Of a DNA stretch of 64,000 bases, positions 50,694 to 60,345 are shown one piece after another. Position 1 is the stretch's first letter, and the number at the start of each line of letters is the position of its first letter. A program made the position numbers and the translations under genes. The stretch lies in NCBI GenBank assembly GCA_017465665.1, contig JAFTVU010000004.1, positions 42,845-106,844 of the forward strand, written 5' to 3'. The notes beneath the pieces are model-generated. The model was not told the origin of the DNA. It made no database searches and saw nothing but the letters and a program-made list of their open reading frames with translations. This DNA comes from Oscillospiraceae bacterium (GTDB lineage Bacteria; Bacillota; Clostridia; Oscillospirales; Ruminococcaceae).

Positions 50694-52199
50694 ATGGATA
50701 CTTTAGCAATATGCGGAGCTATACAGAATCTTATCGATTACTCTGTGGACAGCGAGCTTATCACAAAGGATGATATCTTTGTTATCCGTAATCAGCTTAT
50801 GGATGTCATGGGCGTTTCGGACTGGCAGGATAATATCGGCTATGTGAACAAGTGTGATGTGGATGATATCCTTGAGGATATGGTAAGGCTTGCGGTAGAC
50901 GCGGAGCTTATCGAGGATACCGCAAACAACCGTGACCTGTTCGATACAAGGATAATGGGCGTGCTGACACCTCTGCCCAGAGAGATCATTGCGAAATTCC
51001 GCAGTGATTACGCCGTGTCTCCGAAGCTTGCTACAGATAATTATTATGATATCAGCAAAATGCTGAATTATGTCCGTGCAGGCAGGATAGCAAAGGATCT
51101 CAAGTGGACTTACGACTGTGATTACGGCACACTTGATATCACAGTAAACTGCTCCAAGCCCGAAAAGGATCCCCGTGATATCGCTGCGGCAAAGACTGCT
51201 GTTGCAGCATCCTACCCGAAGTGCCAGCTTTGCGCTGAGAACGCAGGCTACGCGGGACGTGCGGATCACCCTGCAAGACAGAACCTGCGCCCCATTCCCA
51301 TGAGCGTGAACGGCGAGAACTGGCAGATACAGTATTCACCCTACGGCTACTACAACGAGCACTGCATCGTGTTCAATTCCGAGCATATCCCCATGAAGAT
51401 AGATGATGCGGTGTTCCTGAAGCTGTTTGATATCATCAACTATCTGCCGCATTATTTCGTTGGCTCAAATGCCGATCTGCCCATCGTGGGCGGCTCTATA
51501 CTCAGCCACGAGCATTTTCAGGGCGGTAACTACACCTTTGCGATGGCAAGGGCGGAGATAGAAACTCCCATAAAGCTGCCGAAGTACCCTAAGATAAATG
51601 CGGGCATAGTAAAGTGGCCGATGTCTGTTATCCGAGTAGCCTCTGCGGATATGAAGGAGCTTGCCGCGTGCTGTGCGGATATCCTTGAAAAGTGGAGAGG
51701 CTACACCGATGAGGATGCGTTCATCCTTGCCGAGACAGACGGCACACCGCACAACACCATCACTCCCATTGCAAGAAAGCGTGGAGATATGTACGAGTGC
51801 GATCTCGTGCTGAGAAACAACATCACCACCGATGAAAGACCGCTGGGCGTTTATCATCCGAACCCTGCGCTGCATCACATCAAAAAGGAGAATATCGGCC
51901 TTATCGAGGTAATGGGTCTGGCGGTGCTGCCTGCACGTCTGAAGCAGGAGATAGAGCTTCTGGCGGACGCTCTTGTAAATAAGGGCGTGAGTGCTGTGCG
52001 CGAGGATGATATCCTTGAAAAGCATGCGGACTGGGTGGAGGAGTTTGCTTCACGCAGAGAGATCACCGCAACCAATGTTTACGATGTCATCCGTGACGAG
52101 ATAGGCGCAGTGTTCCTTGAGGTGCTTATGGACGCAGGCGTTTACAAGCGCACCGATGAGGGCAAGGCTGCATTTATGAGATTTATTGAGACTCTGTGA
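50694..52199 (+). CDS. galT: UDP-glucose-hexose-1-phosphate uridylyltransferase, class II
   Basis: 501 residues, the length of the Firmicutes-type GalT. ARQNLRPIPMSVNGENWQIQYSPYGYYNEHCIVF and LPIVGGSILSHEHFQGG (the H-x-H-type active-site region) are diagnostic. It exchanges UMP between UDP-glucose and galactose 1-phosphate in the Leloir pathway; the mutase at 38078 can use the product glucose 1-phosphate. ATG 50694 is preceded by AAAGGTG; ATG 50676 or 50646 would give extra residues not typical of the family. galK and galE are not in the window. Confidence 0.95.
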   Translation: MDTLAICGAIQNLIDYSVDSELITKDDIFVIRNQLMDVMGVSDWQDNIGYVNKCDVDDILEDMVRLAVDAELIEDTANNRDLFDTRIMGVLTPLPREIIAKFRSDYAVSPKLATDNYYDISKMLNYVRAGRIAKDLKWTYDCDYGTLDITVNCSKPEKDPRDIAAAKTAVAASYPKCQLCAENAGYAGRADHPARQNLRPIPMSVNGENWQIQYSPYGYYNEHCIVFNSEHIPMKIDDAVFLKLFDIINYLPHYFVGSNADLPIVGGSILSHEHFQGGNYTFAMARAEIETPIKLPKYPKINAGIVKWPMSVIRVASADMKELAACCADILEKWRGYTDEDAFILAETDGTPHNTITPIARKRGDMYECDLVLRNNITTDERPLGVYHPNPALHHIKKENIGLIEVMGLAVLPARLKQEIELLADALVNKGVSAVREDDILEKHADWVEEFASRREITATNVYDVIRDEIGAVFLEVLMDAGVYKRTDEGKAAFMRFIETL

Positions 52200-52209
52200 T
52201 ATATCAAAG

Positions 52210-52241
52210 ACGGACCGTGATACACTTGCGGTCCGTTTTTT
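52210..52241 (+). terminator. galT terminator
   Basis: An 8-bp stem ACGGACCG / CGGTCCGT (52210-52217, 52229-52236) followed by TTTTT. Confidence 0.88.
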
Positions 52242-52306
52242 GGGGCATGTTTTTATCGGAATATGGTGCGATTTTGAAAATCTTTGAATAAATTTGCAAA
52301 AAAGTG

Positions 52307-52335
52307 TTTACTTTTACGCTTTTTTGTGGTAAACT
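52307..52335 (+). promoter_or_regulatory. promoter of the acyl-CoA synthetase gene
   Basis: TTTACT at 52307-52312 and TAAACT at 52330-52335, 17-nt spacer. Confidence 0.55.
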
Positions 52336-52397
52336 AGTATTAATGTTTATTTTTACTCTGCTGTGCAGAGTATCTGTATTGAAAGGAACTACATAAT

Positions 52398-54032
52398 ATG
52401 CCTATTACCGAGATACTTGAACGCAATGCCGAGCTTTACGGCAGCGATATCAGCCTTGTTGAGGTAAATCCCGATATCAAGGAAACAAGACGTGTTACAT
52501 GGAAGGAATATGAGCTTATCGAGCCTAATCCCGTTTCCCATTACCGCCGTGAGATAAGCTGGAGCGTATTCAATGAAAAAGCAAACCGCTTTGCAAATCT
52601 GCTGCTTTCACGTGGCATCAAGAAGGGCGACAAGGTGGCTATCCTGCTGATGAACTGCCTTGAGTGGCTGCCCATCTATTTCGGCATACTCAAGACAGGC
52701 GCTCTTGCAGTGCCGCTGAATTTCCGCTATGCTCCTGATGAGATCAAGTACTGCCTTGATCTTGCCGAGGTGGATGTGCTGGTGTTCGGACCTGAGTTCA
52801 TCGGACGTGTAGAGGGTATCGCTGATGAGATAAGCAAGAACAGACTGCTGTTCTACGTGGGAGAGAACTGCCCCACATTTGCCGAGCATTATGACAGCCT
52901 TGCTGCTAACTGCTCCAGTACTTCTCCCGATATAAAGCTCACCGATGAGGATGATGCGGCTATCTATTTCTCCTCCGGTACAACAGGCTTCCCCAAGGCT
53001 ATCCTGCATAACCATGAGAGCCTTATGCACTCCTGCAAGACAGAGCAGAATCACCACAGCCAGACTAAGGAAGACGTGTTCCTGTGCATACCTCCGCTGT
53101 ACCATACAGGTGCGAAGATGCACTGGTTCGGAAGCTTCCTTGTGGGCGGTAAGGCGGTTCTGCTGAAGGGCGTAAAGCCCGAATATATCCTCAAGACCGC
53201 TTCTGAGGAGCACTGCACCATCGTATGGCTGCTCGTTCCGTGGGCGCAGGATATCCTGGACGCTATCGACAGAGGCGAGCTGAACCTGGCTGACTATGAG
53301 CTTGACCAGTGGCGACTTATGCACATCGGCGCTCAGCCTGTTCCTCCGAGCCTTATTGCACGCTGGAAAGAGAAGTTCCCGAAGCACCAGTATGATACCA
53401 ACTACGGTCTTTCTGAGTCCATCGGTCCCGGCTGTGTGCACCTCGGTGTGGAGAATATCCACAAGGTAGGCGCTATCGGTAAGGCAGGCTACGGCTGGCA
53501 GACAAAGATCGTTGACGAGAACGGCAACGAAGTGCCTAAGGGCGGCGTTGGCGAGCTGGCGGTATTCGGCCCAGGCGTTATGACCTGCTATTACCGCGAT
53601 GAAAAGGCAACCGCAGAGACTATCCATGACGGCTGGCTGTTCACAGGTGATATGGCGCAGGAGGACGAGGACGGCTTCATCTTCCTTGTAGACCGTAAGA
53701 AAGATGTTATCATCAGCGGCGGTGAGAATCTTTATCCCGTACAGATCGAGGACTTCCTGAGAGCGCATCCCGCAATCAAGGACGTGGCGGTGATAGGTCT
53801 GCCCGACAAGCGACTGGGTGAGATAGCGGCTGCTATCATTTCTGTCAAGGACGGAATGGAATGCACCGAGGAGGACATCAAGGAATTCTGCGGCAAGCTG
53901 CCCAGATACAAGAGACCTCATAAGTACATCTTCGCTGAAGTTCCCAGAAATCCCACAGGCAAGATCGAAAAGCCCAAGCTCCGTCAGATCTACTGCGGAG
54001 AGAGCCTTGTGGCTTCCCAGAACAGAGGCTGA
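52398..54032 (+). CDS. AMP-binding acyl-CoA synthetase / ligase
   Basis: 544 residues of the ANL superfamily. The P-loop is YFSSGTTGFPKAI, followed by TNYGLSESIGPG, the hinge region GDMAQEDEDGFIFLVDRKKDVIISGGENLYPVQIE and catalytic Lys in NPTGKIEKPKLR. These enzymes activate carboxylic acids as acyl-AMP and then CoA thioesters. The substrate (fatty, aromatic or bile acid) cannot be told. Monocistronic with promoter and terminator; AAAGGAA precedes the ATG. Confidence 0.93.
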   Translation: MPITEILERNAELYGSDISLVEVNPDIKETRRVTWKEYELIEPNPVSHYRREISWSVFNEKANRFANLLLSRGIKKGDKVAILLMNCLEWLPIYFGILKTGALAVPLNFRYAPDEIKYCLDLAEVDVLVFGPEFIGRVEGIADEISKNRLLFYVGENCPTFAEHYDSLAANCSSTSPDIKLTDEDDAAIYFSSGTTGFPKAILHNHESLMHSCKTEQNHHSQTKEDVFLCIPPLYHTGAKMHWFGSFLVGGKAVLLKGVKPEYILKTASEEHCTIVWLLVPWAQDILDAIDRGELNLADYELDQWRLMHIGAQPVPPSLIARWKEKFPKHQYDTNYGLSESIGPGCVHLGVENIHKVGAIGKAGYGWQTKIVDENGNEVPKGGVGELAVFGPGVMTCYYRDEKATAETIHDGWLFTGDMAQEDEDGFIFLVDRKKDVIISGGENLYPVQIEDFLRAHPAIKDVAVIGLPDKRLGEIAAAIISVKDGMECTEEDIKEFCGKLPRYKRPHKYIFAEVPRNPTGKIEKPKLRQIYCGESLVASQNRG

Positions 54033-54041
54033 TATAATTGT

Positions 54042-54076
54042 GATCCCGATGTATTTCATCGGGATCTTTTGTTTTT
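54042..54076 (+). terminator. terminator after the acyl-CoA synthetase gene
   Basis: A perfect 10-bp stem (54042-54051 with 54057-54066), 5-nt loop, followed by TTTTGTTTTTT. Confidence 0.9.
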
Positions 54077-54097
54077 TCAAAATAATGTTGATTAATG

Positions 54098-54126
54098 TTG
54101 TGTTTTTGATAAAAAAGTGATATAAT
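54098..54126 (+). promoter_or_regulatory. promoter of the BMP-kinase-HD-GYP operon
   Basis: TTGTGT at 54098-54103 and TATAAT at 54121-54126, 17-nt spacer. Confidence 0.6.
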
Positions 54127-54168
54127 TAAATATATATGTGTATTTATAAACTAAAAGATGGTGATGTT

Positions 54169-55263
54169 ATGAAAAAGATACTTGCTATTGCAGTGCCTAT
54201 CATTACTCTCCTGCTTGCAGGACTGTGCGTTATGATCTTTCTGGATACCGATGATGATGTTGCGGAAAAGGTAACTCCTGTGGGGGTTATACTTAACGGC
54301 AACAGGAATGATATGAGCTGGTGCACCTCCCACTGTGAGGCACTGGAGATCTCTGCGGAAAAGCTGAATCTCAGCCTTACATATAGGGAATCTGTAACTG
54401 TTGATACTATCGGAGATACTATCAGAGAGCTGGTGGAATGCGGCTGTGAGATAGTAATTGCAAATTCCTTTGAGTTTGGAGAGTATCTGAAGCAGGCTTC
54501 CGAGATGTATCCTGAGGTGTATTTCTTCCATTGCTCTGGTGTTGATGAGGGCAAGAATTTTACTTCGTATTTCGGCAGGATGTATCAGATGCGCTATCTG
54601 ACAGGTATTGCGGCAGGTCTTCAGACTGAGACCAATGAGATAGGCTATGTGGCAGCGTTCCCCATATCCGAAGTAAACAGGGGCATCAACGCTTTCGTAC
54701 TGGGGGTACGCAGCGTCAATCCCGAAGCTAAGGTATATGTGCGCTGGATAAATTCCTGGGTATCGGATGAGGATGCGCGCAACGCCGCTGAAAAGCTGAT
54801 GGATGAGCATAATATCGATATCATCACTATGCACACGGATTCCGTTGAGCCGATACTGGTGGCTGAGGAGCGCGGTGTGATGTCTATAGGCTATCACCGT
54901 GCAAATCCCGATATCTGTCCTGAAACATATCTTACCGCGGCAGTGTGGGACTGGGAGAAGTTCTATACCACTCACATCCAGCACTGCATACAGGGAAAGT
55001 TTGCGGGAGATAACTACTGGGATGGTATCGATACGGGCATCGTGGCCGTTGCGGAGCTTTCCGATAAGGCTGTGGCTGGCGCAGCAGAGCAGATAAATGC
55101 AGAATACGAGCGCCTTGTCAACGGAACACATGACGTTTTCTACGGCCCTGTTTATGACAATGAGGGAGTTCTGAGGATAGCGGAAGAGGAAAGCATGACC
55201 GATAATGCCATGCTGAATGAATTTGACTGGTATGTAGAGGGAGTAGTGATCGATGAAGACTAA
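54169..55263 (+). CDS. membrane-anchored BMP-type binding protein (first)
   Basis: 364 residues. An N-terminal hydrophobic segment (about residues 3-26) lacks a good lipobox (AGLC has Leu before Cys), so it reads as a membrane anchor. The rest is a periplasmic-binding fold of the BMP/PnrA family: VGVILNGNRNDMSWCTSHCEAL, YFGRMYQMRYLTGIAAG, IGYVAAFPISEVNRGINAFVLGVRSVNP, MSIGYHRAN. BMP proteins bind nucleosides, usually for ABC import, but no transporter is present. ATG 54169 fits the anchor and a GATGGTGATG box. It overlaps the next, homologous gene and heads a signalling operon. Confidence 0.9.
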   Translation: MKKILAIAVPIITLLLAGLCVMIFLDTDDDVAEKVTPVGVILNGNRNDMSWCTSHCEALEISAEKLNLSLTYRESVTVDTIGDTIRELVECGCEIVIANSFEFGEYLKQASEMYPEVYFFHCSGVDEGKNFTSYFGRMYQMRYLTGIAAGLQTETNEIGYVAAFPISEVNRGINAFVLGVRSVNPEAKVYVRWINSWVSDEDARNAAEKLMDEHNIDIITMHTDSVEPILVAEERGVMSIGYHRANPDICPETYLTAAVWDWEKFYTTHIQHCIQGKFAGDNYWDGIDTGIVAVAELSDKAVAGAAEQINAEYERLVNGTHDVFYGPVYDNEGVLRIAEEESMTDNAMLNEFDWYVEGVVIDED

Positions 55264-56344
55264 ACTCAACAGATTGTTGCTTCCTGCTGCGATAATCGTG
55301 CTGGCGGTGATCGTGCTGTCGCTTGTGCTTGCGGGCTATTCAAAGGGCTCTACGATAAGGATAGGCTTTGTTATGACAGGCTCGGCTGATGATATAGGCT
55401 GGAATGGTATGCATTATACGGGTGTGCTGTCTGCGTGCGAGCAGTTTGATGCAAAGCTGCTGATAAAGGAGGACGTGCTTGAGGGTACGGGCGAATGTGC
55501 AAAGGCGATAAAGGAGCTTGCAGATGATGGCGCGGATATGATAATCCTTTCCAGCTATGGATATCCCGTTGAGGCTGCGGATACTATCGCTTTATATCCC
55601 GAAATATCGTTCTATGCGATATCCTCTGATATCACCTCCGAAAATATGACATCGTTTTTCGGCAGGATGTATCAGGCAAGATATCTTGCAGGAATAGTCG
55701 CAGGCATGCAGTCCGAAACGGGTGCTGTGGGATATGTTGCGGCAATGCCGAATAATGAGGTCATCCGCGGTATCAACGCATTTGCGCTGGGTGTAAAGAG
55801 CGTAGCTCCCGATGCGAGCATAAACGTGGTGTGGACAGATTCCTGGGATGACGCAGAGGCTGAAAGGGCTGCTGTAAGGCTGCTTATCGATAAGACAGAC
55901 TCGGATGTGATTACATATCATCAGAATCAGCACAATGTTGCACAGGCTGCGGATGAAGCAGGCGTGTGCTCGATAGGCTACAATACCGTGGCACAGGGGC
56001 TTTCGGATAAGTACCTCACCGCTGCGGTGTGGAACTGGGAAAGCGTGTACTATGAGATAATCCGTGAGTTCATACAGGGCAGGGCGAATTCCGTGCGCCG
56101 CCACTGGTTCAGCATCGACAGAGGCGTTGTGGTGCTTTCAGAGTACTCACCGCTCGTTGATGAGCAGACACGGCTCGCTGTTGAGCAGGCTAAGGCTGAT
56201 ATACTCGCAGGGCAGGATGTTTTTTCGGGCGAGATATACGATAACAACGGAACACTTCGCTGCGGCGAGGGTGAAACGATGAGCGATGAGATGCTTTTCA
56301 GCTCGTTTGACTGGTTTGTGGATGGAGTGGTGATATATGAGTAA
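55253..56344 (+). CDS. membrane-anchored BMP-type binding protein (second)
   Basis: 363 residues, homologous to the preceding protein throughout: GFVMTGSADDIGWNGMHYTGVL, FFGRMYQARYLAGIVAGMQSETGAVGYVAAMPNNEVIRGINAFALGVKSVAP, CSIGYNTVA. The N-terminal helix (about 7-28) has no lipobox Cys, so it is also tethered. Start ATG 55253 overlaps the upstream stop by 11 bases and its own stop overlaps the kinase start by 8 bases. The ligand pockets differ (ADDIGWNG against RNDMSWCT), so the two may read different or competing ligands. Confidence 0.9.
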   Translation: MKTKLNRLLLPAAIIVLAVIVLSLVLAGYSKGSTIRIGFVMTGSADDIGWNGMHYTGVLSACEQFDAKLLIKEDVLEGTGECAKAIKELADDGADMIILSSYGYPVEAADTIALYPEISFYAISSDITSENMTSFFGRMYQARYLAGIVAGMQSETGAVGYVAAMPNNEVIRGINAFALGVKSVAPDASINVVWTDSWDDAEAERAAVRLLIDKTDSDVITYHQNQHNVAQAADEAGVCSIGYNTVAQGLSDKYLTAAVWNWESVYYEIIREFIQGRANSVRRHWFSIDRGVVVLSEYSPLVDEQTRLAVEQAKADILAGQDVFSGEIYDNNGTLRCGEGETMSDEMLFSSFDWFVDGVVIYE

Positions 56345-58865
56345 AAAGTCCCGCAATTCACGTGTTGTCAGTGCATTTGCACTGATAGCATCAGGCCTTG
56401 TGATACTGTGTTTTGTTTGTGTGCTGATGTGGTTCAAGCTTAAGGATATCACTAATGCTCAGGTAACGACGCATGTGGCAGGATACAGCCACATGATGGC
56501 AAAGATTATCGACAATTCTTTTGCGGATGAGCTGAGCTTTCTGGAGGATGTCACAGCTTTTATCGATATCGAAACAGGCGAGTTCGATAATATCTTCCCT
56601 CAGGAGGACGGCGTTTCCTATGGCGTTATGAAGATAGACGGCGAGGCTGCCAGCGGTGAAAAGCTGGATTTTTCCGAGTACAGCGGATTTTTCGATTCGC
56701 TTCACGGAAACCCGTCAGTGTGCTGCGGTAAGACCTCTGATACCACGCTGTTCACGGTGCCCGTATATCACGGCACGAATGTAAAGTACGTCCTGTATAA
56801 GTTGTATGATAATGCGGCGCTGGCAAGAAAGCTTGATTTGGTCTGCTATGGCGGCATCGGCGAATGTATGCTGGTGGACGAGAACGGCAGAGTCATTCTG
56901 CGTTCCAATGGAAGCACATCGGATGTTTCGGTGTTTAGCAGCGAGGATAATGCGGAGGCTGTGGCGGAGATCCGCCACAGCATGAATATAAATACCTCTG
57001 CGGCAGCATACAGCAAGGGCAATCTGGTGCTGTTCGCTGCGGAAACGGCGCATCATGGTCTGTATATAATGGGTCTTGTGCCTGCGTTTGCGCCTGCGGG
57101 TGATATTGATCTCATAGTGCCCCTTGTTCTGTGGACGTTTGGCCTGCTGTGGGTGCTGCTGGTAATCATCACGATCTATCTGCTGGGCACTGAGAAAAAG
57201 GTGCAGGAGAGCGACGAGTTCCGTCAGGCGAAGATAGCTGCGGAAAAGGCGAGCCGCGCAAAGAGTGACTTCCTTGCAAATATGTCCCATGAGATAAGAA
57301 CACCTATCAACGCAGTCATCGGTATGAACGAGATGATACTGCGTGAATGCGAGGACAAGCAGATACTGGAATACGCATCCAATATCGATAATGCCAGCCA
57401 TAATCTTCTGGCGCTGGTAAACGATGTGCTGGATTTCTCCAAGATAGAATCGGGTAAGATGGAGATCATCGAGCATGAGTATTCGCTCAAGGAGCTGCTT
57501 TCCGCCGTTATGATAATGATGAAGATAAGGGCGGATGAAAAGGAGCTAAGCATTGATATAAATGTCAACGAGGATCTGCCCGACCAGCTCTACGGCGATG
57601 ATGTGCGTATAAAGCAGATACTTATCAATCTTCTGAACAATGCGGTAAAGTACACCCAGAAAGGCGGCGTAAAGCTGAATGTGGGTGGAAATATCGATGA
57701 GAATAACGGAACTGTTCAGCTCAGGATGGCGGTTGAGGATACTGGTATAGGCATCCGCCAGGAGGATATGGCTAAGCTGTTCCAGGGCTTCCGCAGACTT
57801 GATCTGGAGCAGCACAGGAACATCGAGGGTACGGGTCTGGGACTTGCTATCACCCACAGGCTTGCAGCAATGATGGACGGCAGGATAAAGGTGGAAAGCG
57901 AATACGGCAAGGGCTCGGTATTCACTCTGCTGATATCCCAGAGGATAACAGGCAGCGCAAAGATAGGCAGCTTCGTTATGGCGGCTCCCAATACAGACAG
58001 CGGCAGAAAGTATACCACTGCGTTTACCGCACCCGGTGCAAGCGTTCTGGTGGTCGATGATAATCAGATGAATCTGACTGTAGTCAAGAGCCTGCTTAAG
58101 AAGACGAAGATAAAGCTTACCGCCTGCATGAGCGGTGAGGAGGCTCTGGAGCTTGTGAAGAACAACCGCTTTGATGTGATCCTGCTTGACCACATGATGC
58201 CTGTGATGGACGGTATAGAAACACTGGCGCATATGCGTAGTATGCCAGGGAATCAGAGCGAGCTTGCTGTGGTCATCGCGCTTACGGCAAACGCCGTTTC
58301 GGGCGCGCGTGAGATGTACATGGAAAAGGGCTTTGACGATTATATGAGTAAGCCCATCAACGGAAAGCTGCTTGAGGAGATGCTGGCAAAGCACCTGCCT
58401 GCGGGAAAGGTGTTCTACGAGGAGATCACGGAGGAAAGCGCCACGGCGGAAGCGCCTGCACCCGCACAGCCTCTGGTGGATGAAGACAATGCGCCGCTGT
58501 TCGATACCGCGCTTGGTATCAGATACTGCGCCGACAGCGAGGAGATGTATATCGAGATACTCTCTATCTACTGCGATATGTACGATGAAAAGCTCGCAGA
58601 GCTTGGTAAGCATTTTCGCGAGGAAAACTGGGACGATTACACTGTAAGCATACATGCGCTGAAGTCCAATTCCCTTAATATCGGAGGAAAGCGTCTTTCT
58701 AAGCTGTGCCTGCAGCTTGAACAGGCAGGCAAGCGTATAAAGGCAGGAGAGGATACCCAAAACAGCATCAGCTTCATAAATGAGTACCATAATACTGCAA
58801 TGGCTCTTTACGCAGATACTATAAATGTTGCCAGAAGCTATCTTAAAGAGAAAGGAACAGGTTGA
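56337..58865 (+). CDS. hybrid sensor histidine kinase (HK-REC-Hpt)
   Basis: 842 residues. TM1 at about 12-34, an extracytoplasmic region with PAS/Cache-like GECMLVDENGRVILRSN (about 35-258), TM2 at about 259-284. Then come the HisKA box with H318 (ANMSHEIRTPINAV), the HATPase N and G boxes (NLLNNAVKYTQ; GTGLGLAITHRLA), a receiver with D618 (ILLDHMMPVMDG) and a C-terminal Hpt with H773 (HALKSNSLNIGG). This is a complete phosphorelay. It is coupled to two BMP-type binding proteins upstream, which are candidate ligand sensors, and to a receiver/HD-GYP protein downstream. Confidence 0.95.
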   Translation: MSKKSRNSRVVSAFALIASGLVILCFVCVLMWFKLKDITNAQVTTHVAGYSHMMAKIIDNSFADELSFLEDVTAFIDIETGEFDNIFPQEDGVSYGVMKIDGEAASGEKLDFSEYSGFFDSLHGNPSVCCGKTSDTTLFTVPVYHGTNVKYVLYKLYDNAALARKLDLVCYGGIGECMLVDENGRVILRSNGSTSDVSVFSSEDNAEAVAEIRHSMNINTSAAAYSKGNLVLFAAETAHHGLYIMGLVPAFAPAGDIDLIVPLVLWTFGLLWVLLVIITIYLLGTEKKVQESDEFRQAKIAAEKASRAKSDFLANMSHEIRTPINAVIGMNEMILRECEDKQILEYASNIDNASHNLLALVNDVLDFSKIESGKMEIIEHEYSLKELLSAVMIMMKIRADEKELSIDINVNEDLPDQLYGDDVRIKQILINLLNNAVKYTQKGGVKLNVGGNIDENNGTVQLRMAVEDTGIGIRQEDMAKLFQGFRRLDLEQHRNIEGTGLGLAITHRLAAMMDGRIKVESEYGKGSVFTLLISQRITGSAKIGSFVMAAPNTDSGRKYTTAFTAPGASVLVVDDNQMNLTVVKSLLKKTKIKLTACMSGEEALELVKNNRFDVILLDHMMPVMDGIETLAHMRSMPGNQSELAVVIALTANAVSGAREMYMEKGFDDYMSKPINGKLLEEMLAKHLPAGKVFYEEITEESATAEAPAPAQPLVDEDNAPLFDTALGIRYCADSEEMYIEILSIYCDMYDEKLAELGKHFREENWDDYTVSIHALKSNSLNIGGKRLSKLCLQLEQAGKRIKAGEDTQNSISFINEYHNTAMALYADTINVARSYLKEKGTG

Positions 58866-60304
58866 AAAACGTGAATAACATCGATATACGCGGAAAGAAG
58901 ATTCTTTCACTTGATGATAATGTGCTTGATAACAGGCTGCTGTCTGATGTTCTGGATGGTACAGGTGCTGAGCTTGTGACTACAACATCGGCAGAAGCGG
59001 TACTGCGTATGCTGGCGGAAGAAAAATACGATCTTGTCTTCATAGATCACATGATGCCGGGGGTGGACGGAATAACTCTGCTCCATAAGATAAGAGAGCT
59101 GCACCTGTGCGACAATACTCCTGTTATTGCTCTTACGGGCAACACTGTGGCTTCGGCGAGAGAAAGCTATATGCAGGCAGGCTTCAGCGGATACGTTGCA
59201 AAGCCTGTGGAAAAGGAGGAGCTTTTCAAGACAGTGGCAGGTGCGCTGGGTCTGTACGGAAAGACTGAAGAGGCTGTGCACCGTCCTGCTGTGCTGGTGG
59301 TGGATGATGACAGGATGAACCTGCTTATCGCCCAGAAGATACTTTCGGGCAGCTATGATACTACTATCGTTACTTCGGGCAAGGCGGCTTTTGAGCATCT
59401 GCGCTATAATCCTGTGGATCTCATACTGCTTGATCTGCGTATGCCTGAGATGGATGGCTTTCAGTTCATGGAGCTTATCGCTGAGGATGAGCAGCTGAAA
59501 GACATCCCGATCATCTGCCTTACCGCAGACGACGACCACGACAGTGAGGTGCGATGCTTTGAGCTGGGTGCGGTGGATTTCATCACCAAGCCCTTTATTG
59601 CTGAGATAATGCGCAAGCGAATAAAGAGAACTGTTGAGCTGAGTATGCTGCAGAGAGAGCTTCAGGATGAGGTAAAGCGCCAGACTGTTACGCTTAAGAA
59701 CCACACCCACAAGCTGGAAAGGCTAACCGTGCAGGTGATGAGAACTCTTGCAAGCACGATAGACGCTAAGGATAAGTACACCAACGGTCATTCGGTGCGC
59801 GTAGCTGAGTATTCCCGTATGATAGCGGCAAAGCTCAATATGTCCAGGCAGGAGCAGAATGATATCTATTACATAGGTCTGCTGCACGATATAGGCAAGA
59901 TAGGCGTGCCTGATGATATCATCAACAAGACCTCACGCCTCACCGACGCGGAGTATGATGTTATTAAGACGCACCCTGTAATAGGCGCAGAGATACTTGA
60001 AAAGATGTCTGAGCTGCCTGATATTGCCATAGGTGCGAAGTATCACCATGAGCGCTATGACGGCAGGGGCTATCCCGAGGGGCTTAAGGGTGAGGATATA
60101 CCGCAGGTGGCACGTATAATCGGCGTTGCGGACGCTTATGACGCCATGGCTTCCACACGAAGCTACAGAGATGTGCTTCCGCAGGAGGTCATCCGTGCGG
60201 AGATACTCAAGTGTAGGGGCACACAGTTTGACCCGATATTTGCGGATGTAATGCTTGAGCTTATCGATGAGGATAAGGAATACAACCTGTGCGAGCATAA
60301 GTAA
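58862..60304 (+). CDS. response regulator REC-REC-HD-GYP
   Basis: 480 residues from TTG 58862, which overlaps the kinase stop by four bases and follows AAAGGA; a GTG at 58871 is the alternative. First receiver about 12-125 (VFIDHMMPGVDG), second about 140-258 (VLVVDDDRMN; ILLDLRMPEMDG), a linker helix, then HD-GYP about 290-470 (GHSVRVAEYSRM, LLHDIGKIGVPDD, HHERYDGRGYPEG, VADAYDAMASTRSYR). The Hpt of the kinase could phosphorylate either receiver; the likely output is cyclic di-GMP hydrolysis. Confidence 0.94.
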   Translation: MKNVNNIDIRGKKILSLDDNVLDNRLLSDVLDGTGAELVTTTSAEAVLRMLAEEKYDLVFIDHMMPGVDGITLLHKIRELHLCDNTPVIALTGNTVASARESYMQAGFSGYVAKPVEKEELFKTVAGALGLYGKTEEAVHRPAVLVVDDDRMNLLIAQKILSGSYDTTIVTSGKAAFEHLRYNPVDLILLDLRMPEMDGFQFMELIAEDEQLKDIPIICLTADDDHDSEVRCFELGAVDFITKPFIAEIMRKRIKRTVELSMLQRELQDEVKRQTVTLKNHTHKLERLTVQVMRTLASTIDAKDKYTNGHSVRVAEYSRMIAAKLNMSRQEQNDIYYIGLLHDIGKIGVPDDIINKTSRLTDAEYDVIKTHPVIGAEILEKMSELPDIAIGAKYHHERYDGRGYPEGLKGEDIPQVARIIGVADAYDAMASTRSYRDVLPQEVIRAEILKCRGTQFDPIFADVMLELIDEDKEYNLCEHK

Positions 60305-60311
60305 TAAAACG

Positions 60312-60341
60312 AGCCGCAGAGCAATTTCGCTCTGCGGCTTT
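60312..60341. terminator. bidirectional terminator between HD-GYP and ferredoxin genes
   Basis: A perfect 11-bp stem (60312-60322 with 60329-60339), 6-nt loop. TTTG follows on the plus strand and CGTTTTATT on the minus strand. Confidence 0.82.
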
Positions 60342-60345
60342 GATG

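Noticed and set aside
52608-54080. 490-codon open frame on the minus strand
   Set aside because: Antisense to the acyl-CoA synthetase and runs through its terminator; no domain.
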